Shown in pieces: positions 1-6,587 of a stretch of DNA of 7,554 bases (its first letter is position 1; the number at the start of each line of letters is the position of its first letter). Position numbers and translations under genes: made by a program. Under the pieces are notes generated by a model. The model saw only the letters and a list, made by a program, of their open reading frames with translations, had not been told where the DNA came from and did no database searches. The stretch spans positions 1 to 7,554 of the forward strand of contig JAACFD010000092.1 of the NCBI GenBank assembly GCA_009937555.1, read 5' to 3'. Source of the DNA: Chlamydiales bacterium (lineage in GTDB: Bacteria > Chlamydiota > Chlamydiia > Chlamydiales > JAACFD01).

Positions 1-2
1 AT

Positions 3-245
3 TCTCCAAGGCCTTTTAGGCTCCCTAAAATAACTGCTTCAGAAAAATTTCCACATGATTTTTTTGCTCCTTTATCCTCTGGGCGCCCGCCAAAGCCGCC
101 TTCCACTAAAAGATACGTCTTTACAAATCTCTTGGAACAATCCCCTCTTTCAATACGGGAGAGAAAGCTTTTGCTATCCCTGCCTACAGCGTTTAAGACA
201 AACGGAGTGGTAAGAACAATTAGACAAGCATCTGCTGCTTACTAA
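3..245 (+). CDS. Possible C-terminal end of an unidentified protein (5' partial)
   Basis: An open frame enters from the left edge and runs 80 codons to TAA at 243-245, with no stop in between. The predicted tail is rich in Pro, Ser and basic residues and ends in RQASAAY; I do not recognise it. If real, it meets the coiled-coil gene tail to tail, the two stop codons overlapping at 242-245, a compact arrangement common in small genomes. Against it, a - strand frame covering 238-1 is also open for 79 codons. By hand count, that frame shows the more coding-like fall in GC over codon positions 1, 2 and 3 (about 53, 47, 32 percent, against 46, 52, 33 percent here). The + frame is preferred only because it needs no start codon inside the window. 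Either or both could be non-coding. Confidence 0.3.
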   Translation, partial: SPRPFRLPKITASEKFPHDFFAPLSSGRPPKPPSTKRYVFTNLLEQSPLSIRERKLLLSLPTAFKTNGVVRTIRQASAAY

Positions 246-730
246 AAGCAAAACGACAAGTAGTTGCTATAAAAACTACTAGCTGCGATCAGTGCTAGCT
301 CTTTTAAAGCACTAATCCCTGTCTCTGTAACTAAGTCTACAGCTGAAGAGGACTCTGTTAAATAACTGTTTATCTGAACCATAGCCTTAGTAGTAGGTGA
401 AATAATAAAGCTATAAGATGGAAGAGCATAAGTCATTGCTTCTCCGGAAACCTCAATCATAAGCTCCCGCTTCACTGCGCTTTTTTTTGCTTTAAGAGCT
501 GCTATTCTACTATCCAGTCTCTTAATTCTTTCACTTAGATCTCTTTTGATCTCTACTGGATGATCAGAGGATTTAACTGCTGATTTCCAGTGATTGCGAA
601 TTCTTTGTACTTGTTTGACTTGTCTACTTAAAGCTTTTTGCTTCTTCTTCATACGACGACAGGAAAATATAGAGCTATAAGTCTCCAAATCAGATACTAG
701 CTCTAGGCCCTGCTCAATAGATACCTTCAT
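242..730 (-). CDS. Small basic coiled-coil protein of unknown function
   Basis: The frame encodes 162 residues and I do not recognise the family. Residues about 25-95 are dense in Lys, Arg, Gln and Glu with Leu/Ile/Val at heptad-like spacing (for example KRLDSRIAALKAKKSAVKRE, 70-89), as expected of a strongly basic coiled coil or long helical hairpin. The last 70 residues are more hydrophobic, with a probable helix at 138-152 (GISALKELALIAASS), and end in the aromatic-rich tail SNYLSFCF. There is no signal peptide. The ATG start is supported by AGGGG (CCCCT at 739-743 on the + strand) 8 bases upstream. TAG is followed at once by an in-frame TAA. A role as a secreted or structural lineage-specific protein is possible but unproven; the start, ribosome site and codon use argue for a real gene. 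Confidence 0.7.
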   Translation of the reverse strand: MKVSIEQGLELVSDLETYSSIFSCRRMKKKQKALSRQVKQVQRIRNHWKSAVKSSDHPVEIKRDLSERIKRLDSRIAALKAKKSAVKRELMIEVSGEAMTYALPSYSFIISPTTKAMVQINSYLTESSSAVDLVTETGISALKELALIAASSFYSNYLSFCF

Positions 731-740
731 AAAATTAACC

Positions 741-778
741 CCTCATGAGTTTAGATAGAACTTCCTTGTTTCATGAGG
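741..778. repeat. Inverted repeat CCTCATGA / TCATGAGG in the leader of the coiled-coil gene
   Basis: An exact 8-base inverted repeat (741-748 and 771-778) has arms 30 bases apart, about three helical turns. One arm touches the ribosome-binding site of the 242-730 gene; the other lies at the transcription start predicted from the -10 box at 782-787. It could be an operator bound by a dimer, or an RNA hairpin partly hiding the ribosome site. Each arm contains the self-palindrome TCATGA, so chance is not excluded. Confidence 0.3.
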
Positions 779-781
779 CAT

Positions 782-810
782 TTTATATTAAGTAGGTTAA
801 GAGACTTTAA
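782..810 (-). promoter_or_regulatory. Candidate sigma-70/sigma-66-type promoter for the coiled-coil gene
   Basis: On the - strand, TTAAAG (805-810) is followed after exactly 17 bases by TATAAA (782-787), a good -10 but only a half-matching -35. The predicted start near 775 gives a leader of about 45 bases before the ATG at 730. AT-rich DNA produces such matches easily, so this is tentative. Confidence 0.35.
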
Positions 811-897
811 AGAGATCTAAGTATTTAAGAACTAGCAGGAAAAACAAGGCGCAATTTAAACAAAAATTTATTTTATACCAACCAAATCTTCACAATA

Positions 898-934
898 TTA
901 ACCCTTTTTTAACAATCTTAACATATTCTTAATA
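898..934 (+). promoter_or_regulatory. Four helically spaced TTAAC-type direct repeats, candidate regulator-binding array
   Basis: TTAACC (898-903), TTAACA (909-914), TTAACA (918-923) and TTAATA (929-934) start 11, 9 and 11 bases apart, so all face about the same side of the helix. The array lies just upstream of and around where the -35 of the 991 gene should be. Direct hexamer repeats at about 11-base spacing are the known layout of OmpR/PhoB-family response-regulator boxes; the Bacillus PhoP box uses a TTAACA-like repeat. Assignment to such a regulator is inference. Confidence 0.4.
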
Positions 935-943
935 AACGACTTA

Positions 944-949
944 TATAAT
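944..949 (+). promoter_or_regulatory. TATAAT -10 box for the 991-1689 gene
   Basis: A perfect TATAAT lies 41 bases before the ATG at 991. The position 17 bases upstream (921-926) reads ACATAT, not a usable -35; the nearest TTAACA (918-923) has a 20-base spacer. This combination suggests an activator-dependent promoter using the repeats at 898-934. The predicted start is near 956, giving a leader of about 35 bases. Confidence 0.45.
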
Positions 950-990
950 TTGAGCCATACAAACAAACAACTAACAACTAGGTGATTAAT

Positions 991-1689
991 ATGACTACTT
1001 CTGCAATAGGAGCAGGGCAAAACCCAACTCCAGAGGACAGCAGTCCTACTTCAAATAAAAACTTTATTACTAATTTTCTAGATAAGAGCTATCAAGATAG
1101 CGTAAATACGCTAAGCGAAACCGCTAATACCTACAGTAAAAAAGCTCTTAAAACACTTAGCATATTTGCTTCTCTTTACTGTGCAGGTAAGCTTTGCCAA
1201 AAGTCCCCTCAGTTAAGAAAACGTATCACGAAAGGATTTATCCTTTTATCTCTAAGCACTCTAGCAAAGTCAGATCCTTACTCTGGAATTTTATCATTTA
1301 CTACCACTGTCCTAGGAGGCATGCAAACAAATACAGAAAAAGAAATCTCCAACATCAGCAAGCGCATTGTACAAATCAGTAATGAAGCTTTAGATAATAG
1401 TGAGTTTTTTGGATTGCTACTAGCTAACTTTGCTCAAATAGTTGACCAGAGCATAGATAAAGTCCGCAGTGAAAGCTCCGTACCCCTACTACTTACCCTA
1501 AGCTCTAGCTCTTTAATGATACATTCCCTGTTAGACTTACCAAATCACTTGATTAATGCTCTTGAAGAACCCTCTAACAGATTAGCTACTATGACAGCTA
1601 TTTTATCAGGTTCATTAGCGGGAGGTCACTTTGTGGATTCAAGAACCTACAGCTACCTGAAGCCAAAACTATGTGCCACTGCTTGCTAG
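991..1689 (+). CDS. Orphan protein with hydrophobic segments, possible secreted or membrane-associated effector
   Basis: The gene encodes 232 residues of no family I recognise. The frame is open from a GTG at 982, but that GTG lies inside the ribosome-binding sequence TAGGTG (979-984), six bases before ATG 991, so ATG is the chosen start. The first 25 residues (MTTSAIGAGQNPTPEDSSPT and on) are rich in Ser, Thr, Pro, Asn and Gly without a classical signal peptide, a composition often seen in type III secretion substrates. Hydrophobic stretches lie at about 52-66, 82-92, 139-151, 163-181 and 199-214, separated by polar helical stretches; most are short or Ser-rich for stable membrane spans. Cys residues sit at 64, 69, 228 and 232, two of them in the last five residues. 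It has its own promoter and terminator, so it is probably monocistronic. An effector or inclusion-type membrane protein is a guess from composition. Confidence 0.75.
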   Translation: MTTSAIGAGQNPTPEDSSPTSNKNFITNFLDKSYQDSVNTLSETANTYSKKALKTLSIFASLYCAGKLCQKSPQLRKRITKGFILLSLSTLAKSDPYSGILSFTTTVLGGMQTNTEKEISNISKRIVQISNEALDNSEFFGLLLANFAQIVDQSIDKVRSESSVPLLLTLSSSSLMIHSLLDLPNHLINALEEPSNRLATMTAILSGSLAGGHFVDSRTYSYLKPKLCATAC

Positions 1690-1730
1690 GCAAGTACTGT
1701 ATAAGAATTATAATACATTTTTTTTCTCTG

Positions 1731-1764
1731 ACCCTTTACTGTTAATCCCAGTAAAGGGTTTTTT
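1731..1764 (+). terminator. Intrinsic terminator of the 991-1689 gene
   Basis: ACCCTTTACT (1731-1740) and AGTAAAGGGT (1750-1759) form a perfect 10-base-pair stem with a 9-base loop, followed by TTTTTT (1759-1764). It lies 42 bases after the stop at 1689. On the - strand the stem is followed by an A-rich stretch rather than T residues, so it should stop + strand transcription only. Its T-run overlaps the stop codon (1763-1765) of the convergent gene. Confidence 0.9.
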
Positions 1765-2596
1765 ATGGAAAAAAGGGAATCATTAAAGCTAAAGATACTT
1801 CATATGATTGAGAGGGAAGGTACTTTGCATGAATCCTTCTTTTAAAAGACAAGCTCCATTCTCCAACAAAGTCTACTACATTGTGCAACACAACGCCTGC
1901 ATCAATAAAATGAAAGTGCCCCTGTGCAAACTGTCTATCAGAACTGTAGCTAGCAAGCCGATCTCCCCTTCCTAACGAGCTACAAGCATGTGTAAAAACT
2001 TCTAAGCGGTGCTTATCACGAAAGTTTTTCTCATAGTTTAGCTTGAGACGTCCCCATGAAGGGCCTCTACTTTTCACCCCATAGGCTAAAAGGGCATAAA
2101 AGCGACTGCTATAGCTACTGCGATGAGCAATCTCTCTTCCAATAGAAGCATGAAGCTCTCCATTTACATCAGAGTAAGGAACATCAAAGGCATCTGTTAA
2201 ATTTTTCATCTTAGGGAAGCAGCAGCTAAAACCTACTGTTAGACTAGCTGGGTTTCCAACCAAATCATTATAGAGCAAGCGCCTAGCTGAAAGCTTGGTA
2301 TTACTTAAAGAAAAAGAGTCTCTATCTTTAACTTCAGCCAGATTAACTTCAATTTCACTACTCCAAGTAGAGATAGGAGAGATAGCTAGCGATACTTTAC
2401 TGACAAAATGCTCTCTTTTATCATCATTATCTTTGTACTTTAGTGGTAGTTTTTTTGCTTGTTGATACCGTTGACCAAGCCTTAACTCAAACTCTTTATC
2501 ATTTCCAAACCATGGAGCGGTTTGCAAAGCTGACAGAGAGTTTAAGCCTGAAAGAAAAAGGGCTGCTAGCAAACACTGTATGTAACGCTTTTTCAT
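1763..2596 (-). CDS. Exported protein, probable outer-membrane beta-barrel
   Basis: The gene encodes 277 residues from an ATG at 2596. The frame extends to a GTG at 2608, but that GTG is part of the ribosome-binding sequence AGGTGG lying 8 bases before the ATG. The ATG also gives a textbook signal peptide: basic n-region MKKR, a hydrophobic core about 6-18, and probable cleavage after NSLSA (residue 23). The mature part has alternating polar/hydrophobic stretches typical of beta-strands (such as SWGRLKLNYEKNF and YEVSLALMIPFF), many aromatics, and few long hydrophobic helices. It ends in SLALMIPFFP, close to the aromatic-ended last strand of BamA substrates, though the final residue is Pro. 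A 65-base gap separates it from trxB upstream on the same strand, so co-transcription is possible. I do not recognise a specific family; a channel or a lineage-specific surface protein both fit. Confidence 0.75.
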   Translation of the reverse strand: MKKRYIQCLLAALFLSGLNSLSALQTAPWFGNDKEFELRLGQRYQQAKKLPLKYKDNDDKREHFVSKVSLAISPISTWSSEIEVNLAEVKDRDSFSLSNTKLSARRLLYNDLVGNPASLTVGFSCCFPKMKNLTDAFDVPYSDVNGELHASIGREIAHRSSYSSRFYALLAYGVKSRGPSWGRLKLNYEKNFRDKHRLEVFTHACSSLGRGDRLASYSSDRQFAQGHFHFIDAGVVLHNVVDFVGEWSLSFKRRIHAKYLPSQSYEVSLALMIPFFP

Positions 2597-2661
2597 GAAG
2601 CTATCCACCTAGAAAACAAAGAGTCTCTTTTTAAAATATTCTGCTGTTTTTATCAATGAAC

Positions 2662-3618
2662 TTAAGTCATTGTTGGTTGCATTTCGCTCACATATCGCTC
2701 TGCATCCAAAGCTGCCATACAACCAGAGCCAGCTGCTGTAATCGCTTGTCTGTAGGTATAGTCTTGTACATCTCCTGCTGCAAAGACTCCTTCAACACTC
2801 GTTTTGCTAGTCCCTGCTTGTACTTTAATATAGCCATTATCATGTAGGTCTAGCTGGCCTTCTAGGAATTTTGTATTAGGTTGGTGACCAATTGAGAAAA
2901 ATAGCCCCGCAGCCTCATAGTTTTGCTGCTTTTTACTGTTAACATTCTCAATGCAAACCTGTTCTACTTTATTGTCACCAGAAACTTCTACAACAACTGA
3001 ATCCCATAAAATTTCTATTTTTGGGTGCTCAATAGCTCTATTTGCCATAATTTTAGAAGCTCTTAACTGATCTCTACGGTGAACCATAAATACTTTCTTT
3101 CCGTATTTAGTTAAAAATAAAGCCTCTTCAACAGCTGAGTCTCCTCCTCCAACAACAAATAGGTTTTGCTCCCTAAACATTGGCATTGCACCATCACAAA
3201 TAGCACAAGCAGTCACTCCCTTTTGCCATAGTTCTCCCTCTCTTGAGCCAGGGATATCTAGTTTTTTCGCTGTTGCCCCTGTAGCTACAATTACACTATG
3301 GGCTAGGATTTCTCTTTTCTTACTTTTGATTTTAAAAGGTTTACTTGATAAATCAACGGAAGTAACGTCTTCTGCATAAAACTGAGTACCAAACCTTTGA
3401 GCCTGTTTTTTAAACTGAGTCATAAGGTCTGGGCCTGTTAAACCATCTGGAAAACCAGGGAAATTCTCAACTTCTGTTGTAGTCATTAGCTGCCCCCCTA
3501 TAGGGCCTGAGAAAAAACCTTCAAAACACACTGGGTTCATCTCTGCTCGTGCACAATATATCGCAGCAGTATAGGCTGCAGGTCCTGAACCAATTATAAC
3601 CACCATGTGTTCTTCCAT
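2662..3618 (-). CDS. trxB: Thioredoxin reductase (NADPH)
   Basis: A cytoplasmic FAD enzyme that passes electrons from NADPH to thioredoxin, keeping the disulfide-reducing system and ribonucleotide reduction supplied. The 318-residue length is normal for the low-molecular-weight bacterial type. In order: FAD-binding GSGPAAYTAA (10-19); GGQL and ENFPGFPDG (41-44, 51-59); ATGA (112-115); the redox pair CAIC followed by DG (Cys138 and Cys141; the usual motif is CATC, so Thr is Ile here); NADPH-binding GGGDSAVEEA (157-166) and HRRDQLRA (180-187); and C-terminal FAD motif GVFAAGDVQD (277-286) followed by YRQAITAAGSGCMAAL. All catalytic elements are present. The ATG at 3618 has GAGG 7 bases upstream, better placed than for the Met at residue 5. 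It is divergent from the NTT-like gene, with the exported beta-barrel gene 65 bases downstream. Confidence 0.97.
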   Translation of the reverse strand: MEEHMVVIIGSGPAAYTAAIYCARAEMNPVCFEGFFSGPIGGQLMTTTEVENFPGFPDGLTGPDLMTQFKKQAQRFGTQFYAEDVTSVDLSSKPFKIKSKKREILAHSVIVATGATAKKLDIPGSREGELWQKGVTACAICDGAMPMFREQNLFVVGGGDSAVEEALFLTKYGKKVFMVHRRDQLRASKIMANRAIEHPKIEILWDSVVVEVSGDNKVEQVCIENVNSKKQQNYEAAGLFFSIGHQPNTKFLEGQLDLHDNGYIKVQAGTSKTSVEGVFAAGDVQDYTYRQAITAAGSGCMAALDAERYVSEMQPTMT

Positions 3619-3666
3619 ATTCTTACCTCTTCTAAATAATAAGTTGATTTTGAAATAAAAGGCTTG

Positions 3667-3675
3667 ATTTTAGCA
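3667..3675 (-). promoter_or_regulatory. Candidate extended -10 promoter of trxB
   Basis: On the - strand TGCTAAAAT (3675 to 3667) reads as an extended -10 (TGn plus TAAAAT, five of six bases). No convincing -35 sits 17 bases further upstream, which an extended -10 can tolerate. The predicted start is near 3660, giving a leader of about 42 bases to the trxB ATG. Confidence 0.35.
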
Positions 3676-3771
3676 CAGAAAAAAATTAAACACTAGACCC
3701 TCCCGATTGCTTTATAAGCAAGTGAGAAAGGGTAGAGTCCATTGGCTGAGAATTACTCAGAAAATTCCTAG

Positions 3772-3788
3772 AGCTTTAAAGCTTTTTT
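3772..3788 (+). other. Palindrome AGCTTTAAAGCT with T-run in the leader of the NTT-like gene
   Basis: In the 224-base divergent gap, a perfect 12-base palindrome (3772-3783) runs into TTTTTT (3783-3788), 55 bases before the ATG at 3843. It has no true loop, so as RNA it would be a short weak stem; as DNA it could bind a dimeric regulator. Nearby are two other small inverted repeats: TTGCTT/AAGCAA at about 3709-3723, and CTGAG/CTCAG at 3746-3760. No convincing promoter for the + strand gene was found in this gap. Confidence 0.2.
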
Positions 3789-3842
3789 AGGTTAAGATTC
3801 TAAACATTAAATCACGCTGTATTAATCACTAAGATCTGACAC

Positions 3843-6587
3843 ATGATAGCAAACAAACTAAGACAACTTCTAAATCTACACCCAGGCGAAGAGCGACAGG
3901 CTTTCTTATTTGCTTCGATTGCTTTTTTATGGGCCACTGCGATTTTTTCTGGTGTCACTCTAGCAGATGGTCTTTTTCTTGAAAGTATTGGAGCCAATTC
4001 CCTCCCCTACTACTACCTTACTTCTGCTGTGATCATGCCTATATTTGCCATGCTGATTTTCTATTTGCTTAATTTTTTTAAAATTGATCATATCTTTCTT
4101 GGTATACTTGTAGCTGCAGGAATTATCTATATGGGGTGGTCTTTTTTCTTTTATGAGCACTCATTTTTTGAAACTAAATACTTTGCTTATACATTCAAGC
4201 TTTTATGCACCGCACTTTGCAGCATTACCTTAAGCGCCTTTTGGAGTTTTACAGATCAGTTTTATGATATGCAAAAGGCTAAAAGAGTTTTTTGCCTCTT
4301 CAACTCAATGGTATACTTTGGCGACTCAATAGGTGGCTTGTTAGTAGCCCTTCTTCTACCTTTAGCTGGTATTAAAACCTTGCTAGTTACCATTGCTGTT
4401 TTACTCTTTTCTAGCCTTTTTTTAGTAAAAACAGCCTCCTCTAGCTTTACGAGAGTTTTAGATGAAGTCAAAGAGGAAGATGTTGCTGAAAGAAACTCAA
4501 TAGCAAGCTTTTTTAAAAGCTTACTAACCTCTCCTTTTGCATTAGCTTTTGTAGGCCTTACCCTTTTGACCTACCTTATCTGTTCTGTTACAGAGTTTAA
4601 CTATCAGCTAAGTTTTGAAAAGGCTTTTAAAGCAGGCGGAGAAGTTCAAGAGCACCAATTAACCATTTTCATGGGCAAATGCGCCTTTTTTGTTTCACTA
4701 GCAAATACCTTATTTGGGCTTACTTGTTACAGCAGAATAGTCAAAAGAATAGGGGTGAATAACCTGGCTCCTATTACATCTGTTATGTTCATTATGCTAT
4801 TTACAAGTTGGCATTTAGTTGACCACTTATTCATTGCTGTTATAGGTTTTGCTATTGTTGAAGGGGTCGTATATGCAATAGATGACAATAACTTTAACCT
4901 CCTTTTAAATGCAGTCCCCACCAAGATTAAGTACGCTGTTCGAGTATTTCTAGACTCATTTATTGAACACATTGGGCTTGCAATTGGTGGTTTGATCTTA
5001 CTATTCAGCTCTCCTGATTACTACCTCTTTTTAGGCTTATTACTTTCATTTATCTGCTTATTTACCGTGCTTATACTGAAAAGTGCCTACCCTAAAGCAA
5101 TCTACCAGAACTTAGTTGAAACTGCTATCTACTTTGAAAAGACACTAAAGTGCTTTTTTGAAGATATGACCCAAGAAAGAAAAGATAAAACGCAAGTCTT
5201 GCTCTTAGCAAATATTTCAAGAAGCCGCCCTTGCTTTCTATCCTACGAAACGCTTCTTAGACTTGATAAACCCGATATTATCCCTAAATTAATACGCAGA
5301 GCCGAATTTTTAAGCCTTAGTGATAAGCTAACAGTGATCAAGCTTTTTGAAAAAAGCCCTTATAAATCACATCCCAAATTTATAGCATGCCTCAACAAGT
5401 GGCTACACACTTACTCTGAAGAAAATTTTAGAAATGAACTTTTATTTTACTTAGCTAAGTTTCAAAAGCTGACATTAGAAACTGCTTTATCGCTTATGCA
5501 CTCCTCTAATTTATCTTTTCAGATTACAGGCAGCCTTGGAATTCTGAAATCGACAAGTGCTACTGAAGATATGAGAGAAGAAGCCTTTAGCATTTTCTAC
5601 CAAGGCCTAAAATCCCCACAAAAGGAACATACTCTCAAAGCGCTAGAGGGAATTAAAGCTGCTTTTGATGAACGCTTTTTAACTCACTTAGATAGAATTT
5701 TTGATATTCAAGATGTGGAAATCCAAGTAACCATTAGTGAAATCCTAGCTGCGCACTTAAATACAAAACATGCCTTTTTAGAAGACTTAATTTTTCAGCA
5801 AATCAGTAAAATCTCCACTAGTAGGACACGCATTAACCTTATTAAAGCACTAATGCAATTCAAATCTCCCGCAATACTAATTCGGCTTATTAAGGTTACA
5901 GCACACTTTCGCACAAAAGAGAAGGCTCAATTAGAAATTTTATCGGTTCCACTGGCGATACAAATTCCGGAAAAGCTTTTAGATATGGCTATTCAAGCCT
6001 CATCTCACCACAGGTGTAGAATTTTAGCACTTCGTATACTAAAGCTGGTTCACCCTCAAATTTTAGAACTCCACCGTGATGGCTTGCTGAAAAAAGAGTT
6101 GCATAGAGCCAACTTCTACAAGAAAAAAGCATTTTTACTTTCTCAGTTTCCCGTAGAAGAAGTAGACAGGCTCATGACCGCCTTAAAAGCTGCAAAGCAA
6201 AGTTCAATGGAACTCCTTACCCATCTTCTACTTATTGACTCGCCCATGGAAAAGGTGGACACCTTTATTTTTTCACTGAGCAGTAAGAATAAAAAAATAC
6301 GCTCTAATGCTATTGAAAGTTTGGAAAAAGCTTGCCCACCTAAATACTTAGAAGCTCTAGATACTGTGTTCACTCTCCCCTCTACTTTATTTTACACTAA
6401 GGGACAGCATGATCTATGGAGAGTTTTAAGACTGCTATACAATGAGTTACGATTTTCTTTAGCCTCTATCGATATTATGATAAGCTCATTAGTAGAAAAG
6501 CAGTATTTATTCCCTAATATGGACCTTCCCTACCACCAGTCAATAGAGAATCAATTATTTAAACCTAAAGGATCTAGCGATGTCTGA
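3843..6587 (+). CDS. NTT (ATP/ADP translocase-family)-like membrane protein with C-terminal HEAT-like repeat domain
   Basis: The gene encodes 914 residues. About twelve membrane segments occupy residues 20-412 (roughly 20-42, 55-78, 82-102, 112-135, 151-172, 177-196, 230-250, 275-296, 308-325, 328-346, 370-389, 392-412). Family marks are GANSLPYY (50-57) after helix 1, QKAKRVFCLF before helix 5 (144-153), matching the AKRFYPLF region of plastid and chlamydial NTTs, and NAVPTKIKYAVRVFLD (356-371), matching the conserved loop before helix 11. Residues about 425-905 are soluble helix pairs resembling HEAT repeats, such as 590-640 and 660-740. NTT proteins import or exchange nucleotides across the inner membrane, and relatives with HEAT tails are known. 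By eye the helix-1 Lys of ATP/ADP exchangers is Ala41 here, so the substrate is unknown. TGA at 3837-3839 lies in frame just before CAC-ATG, so ATG 3843 is the first possible start despite a weak ribosome site. It overlaps the next gene by 8 bases. Confidence 0.85.
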   Translation: MIANKLRQLLNLHPGEERQAFLFASIAFLWATAIFSGVTLADGLFLESIGANSLPYYYLTSAVIMPIFAMLIFYLLNFFKIDHIFLGILVAAGIIYMGWSFFFYEHSFFETKYFAYTFKLLCTALCSITLSAFWSFTDQFYDMQKAKRVFCLFNSMVYFGDSIGGLLVALLLPLAGIKTLLVTIAVLLFSSLFLVKTASSSFTRVLDEVKEEDVAERNSIASFFKSLLTSPFALAFVGLTLLTYLICSVTEFNYQLSFEKAFKAGGEVQEHQLTIFMGKCAFFVSLANTLFGLTCYSRIVKRIGVNNLAPITSVMFIMLFTSWHLVDHLFIAVIGFAIVEGVVYAIDDNNFNLLLNAVPTKIKYAVRVFLDSFIEHIGLAIGGLILLFSSPDYYLFLGLLLSFICLFTVLILKSAYPKAIYQNLVETAIYFEKTLKCFFEDMTQERKDKTQVLLLANISRSRPCFLSYETLLRLDKPDIIPKLIRRAEFLSLSDKLTVIKLFEKSPYKSHPKFIACLNKWLHTYSEENFRNELLFYLAKFQKLTLETALSLMHSSNLSFQITGSLGILKSTSATEDMREEAFSIFYQGLKSPQKEHTLKALEGIKAAFDERFLTHLDRIFDIQDVEIQVTISEILAAHLNTKHAFLEDLIFQQISKISTSRTRINLIKALMQFKSPAILIRLIKVTAHFRTKEKAQLEILSVPLAIQIPEKLLDMAIQASSHHRCRILALRILKLVHPQILELHRDGLLKKELHRANFYKKKAFLLSQFPVEEVDRLMTALKAAKQSSMELLTHLLLIDSPMEKVDTFIFSLSSKNKKIRSNAIESLEKACPPKYLEALDTVFTLPSTLFYTKGQHDLWRVLRLLYNELRFSLASIDIMISSLVEKQYLFPNMDLPYHQSIENQLFKPKGSSDV

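Noticed and set aside
1..240. Structured RNA (tmRNA, RNase P, SRP or tRNA) in the GC-richer left end
   Set aside because: None of the conserved core sequences of these RNAs, and no cloverleaf, was seen on either strand.
1194..1382. Second + strand open frame inside the 991-1689 gene
   Set aside because: Shadow of the real gene in another frame; no ribosome site and no protein-like features.
2597..2661. Terminator between trxB and the barrel gene (AAAGAG/CTCTTT on the - strand)
   Set aside because: The repeat is a near loopless A/T-rich palindrome followed by GTTTTC; too weak to call.
2656..2847. + strand open frame antisense to the end of trxB
   Set aside because: Lies wholly opposite conserved trxB sequence; composition (many His, Cys, Ser) is typical of an antisense frame.
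3772..3788. Palindrome plus T-run as an intrinsic terminator
   Set aside because: No gene on the + strand ends upstream, the palindrome has no loop, and the stem is A/T-rich; kept only as a weak regulatory candidate.
3812..4160. Two - strand open frames opposite the start of the NTT-like gene
   Set aside because: Both mirror the first membrane helices of a clearly coding region and lack start signals.
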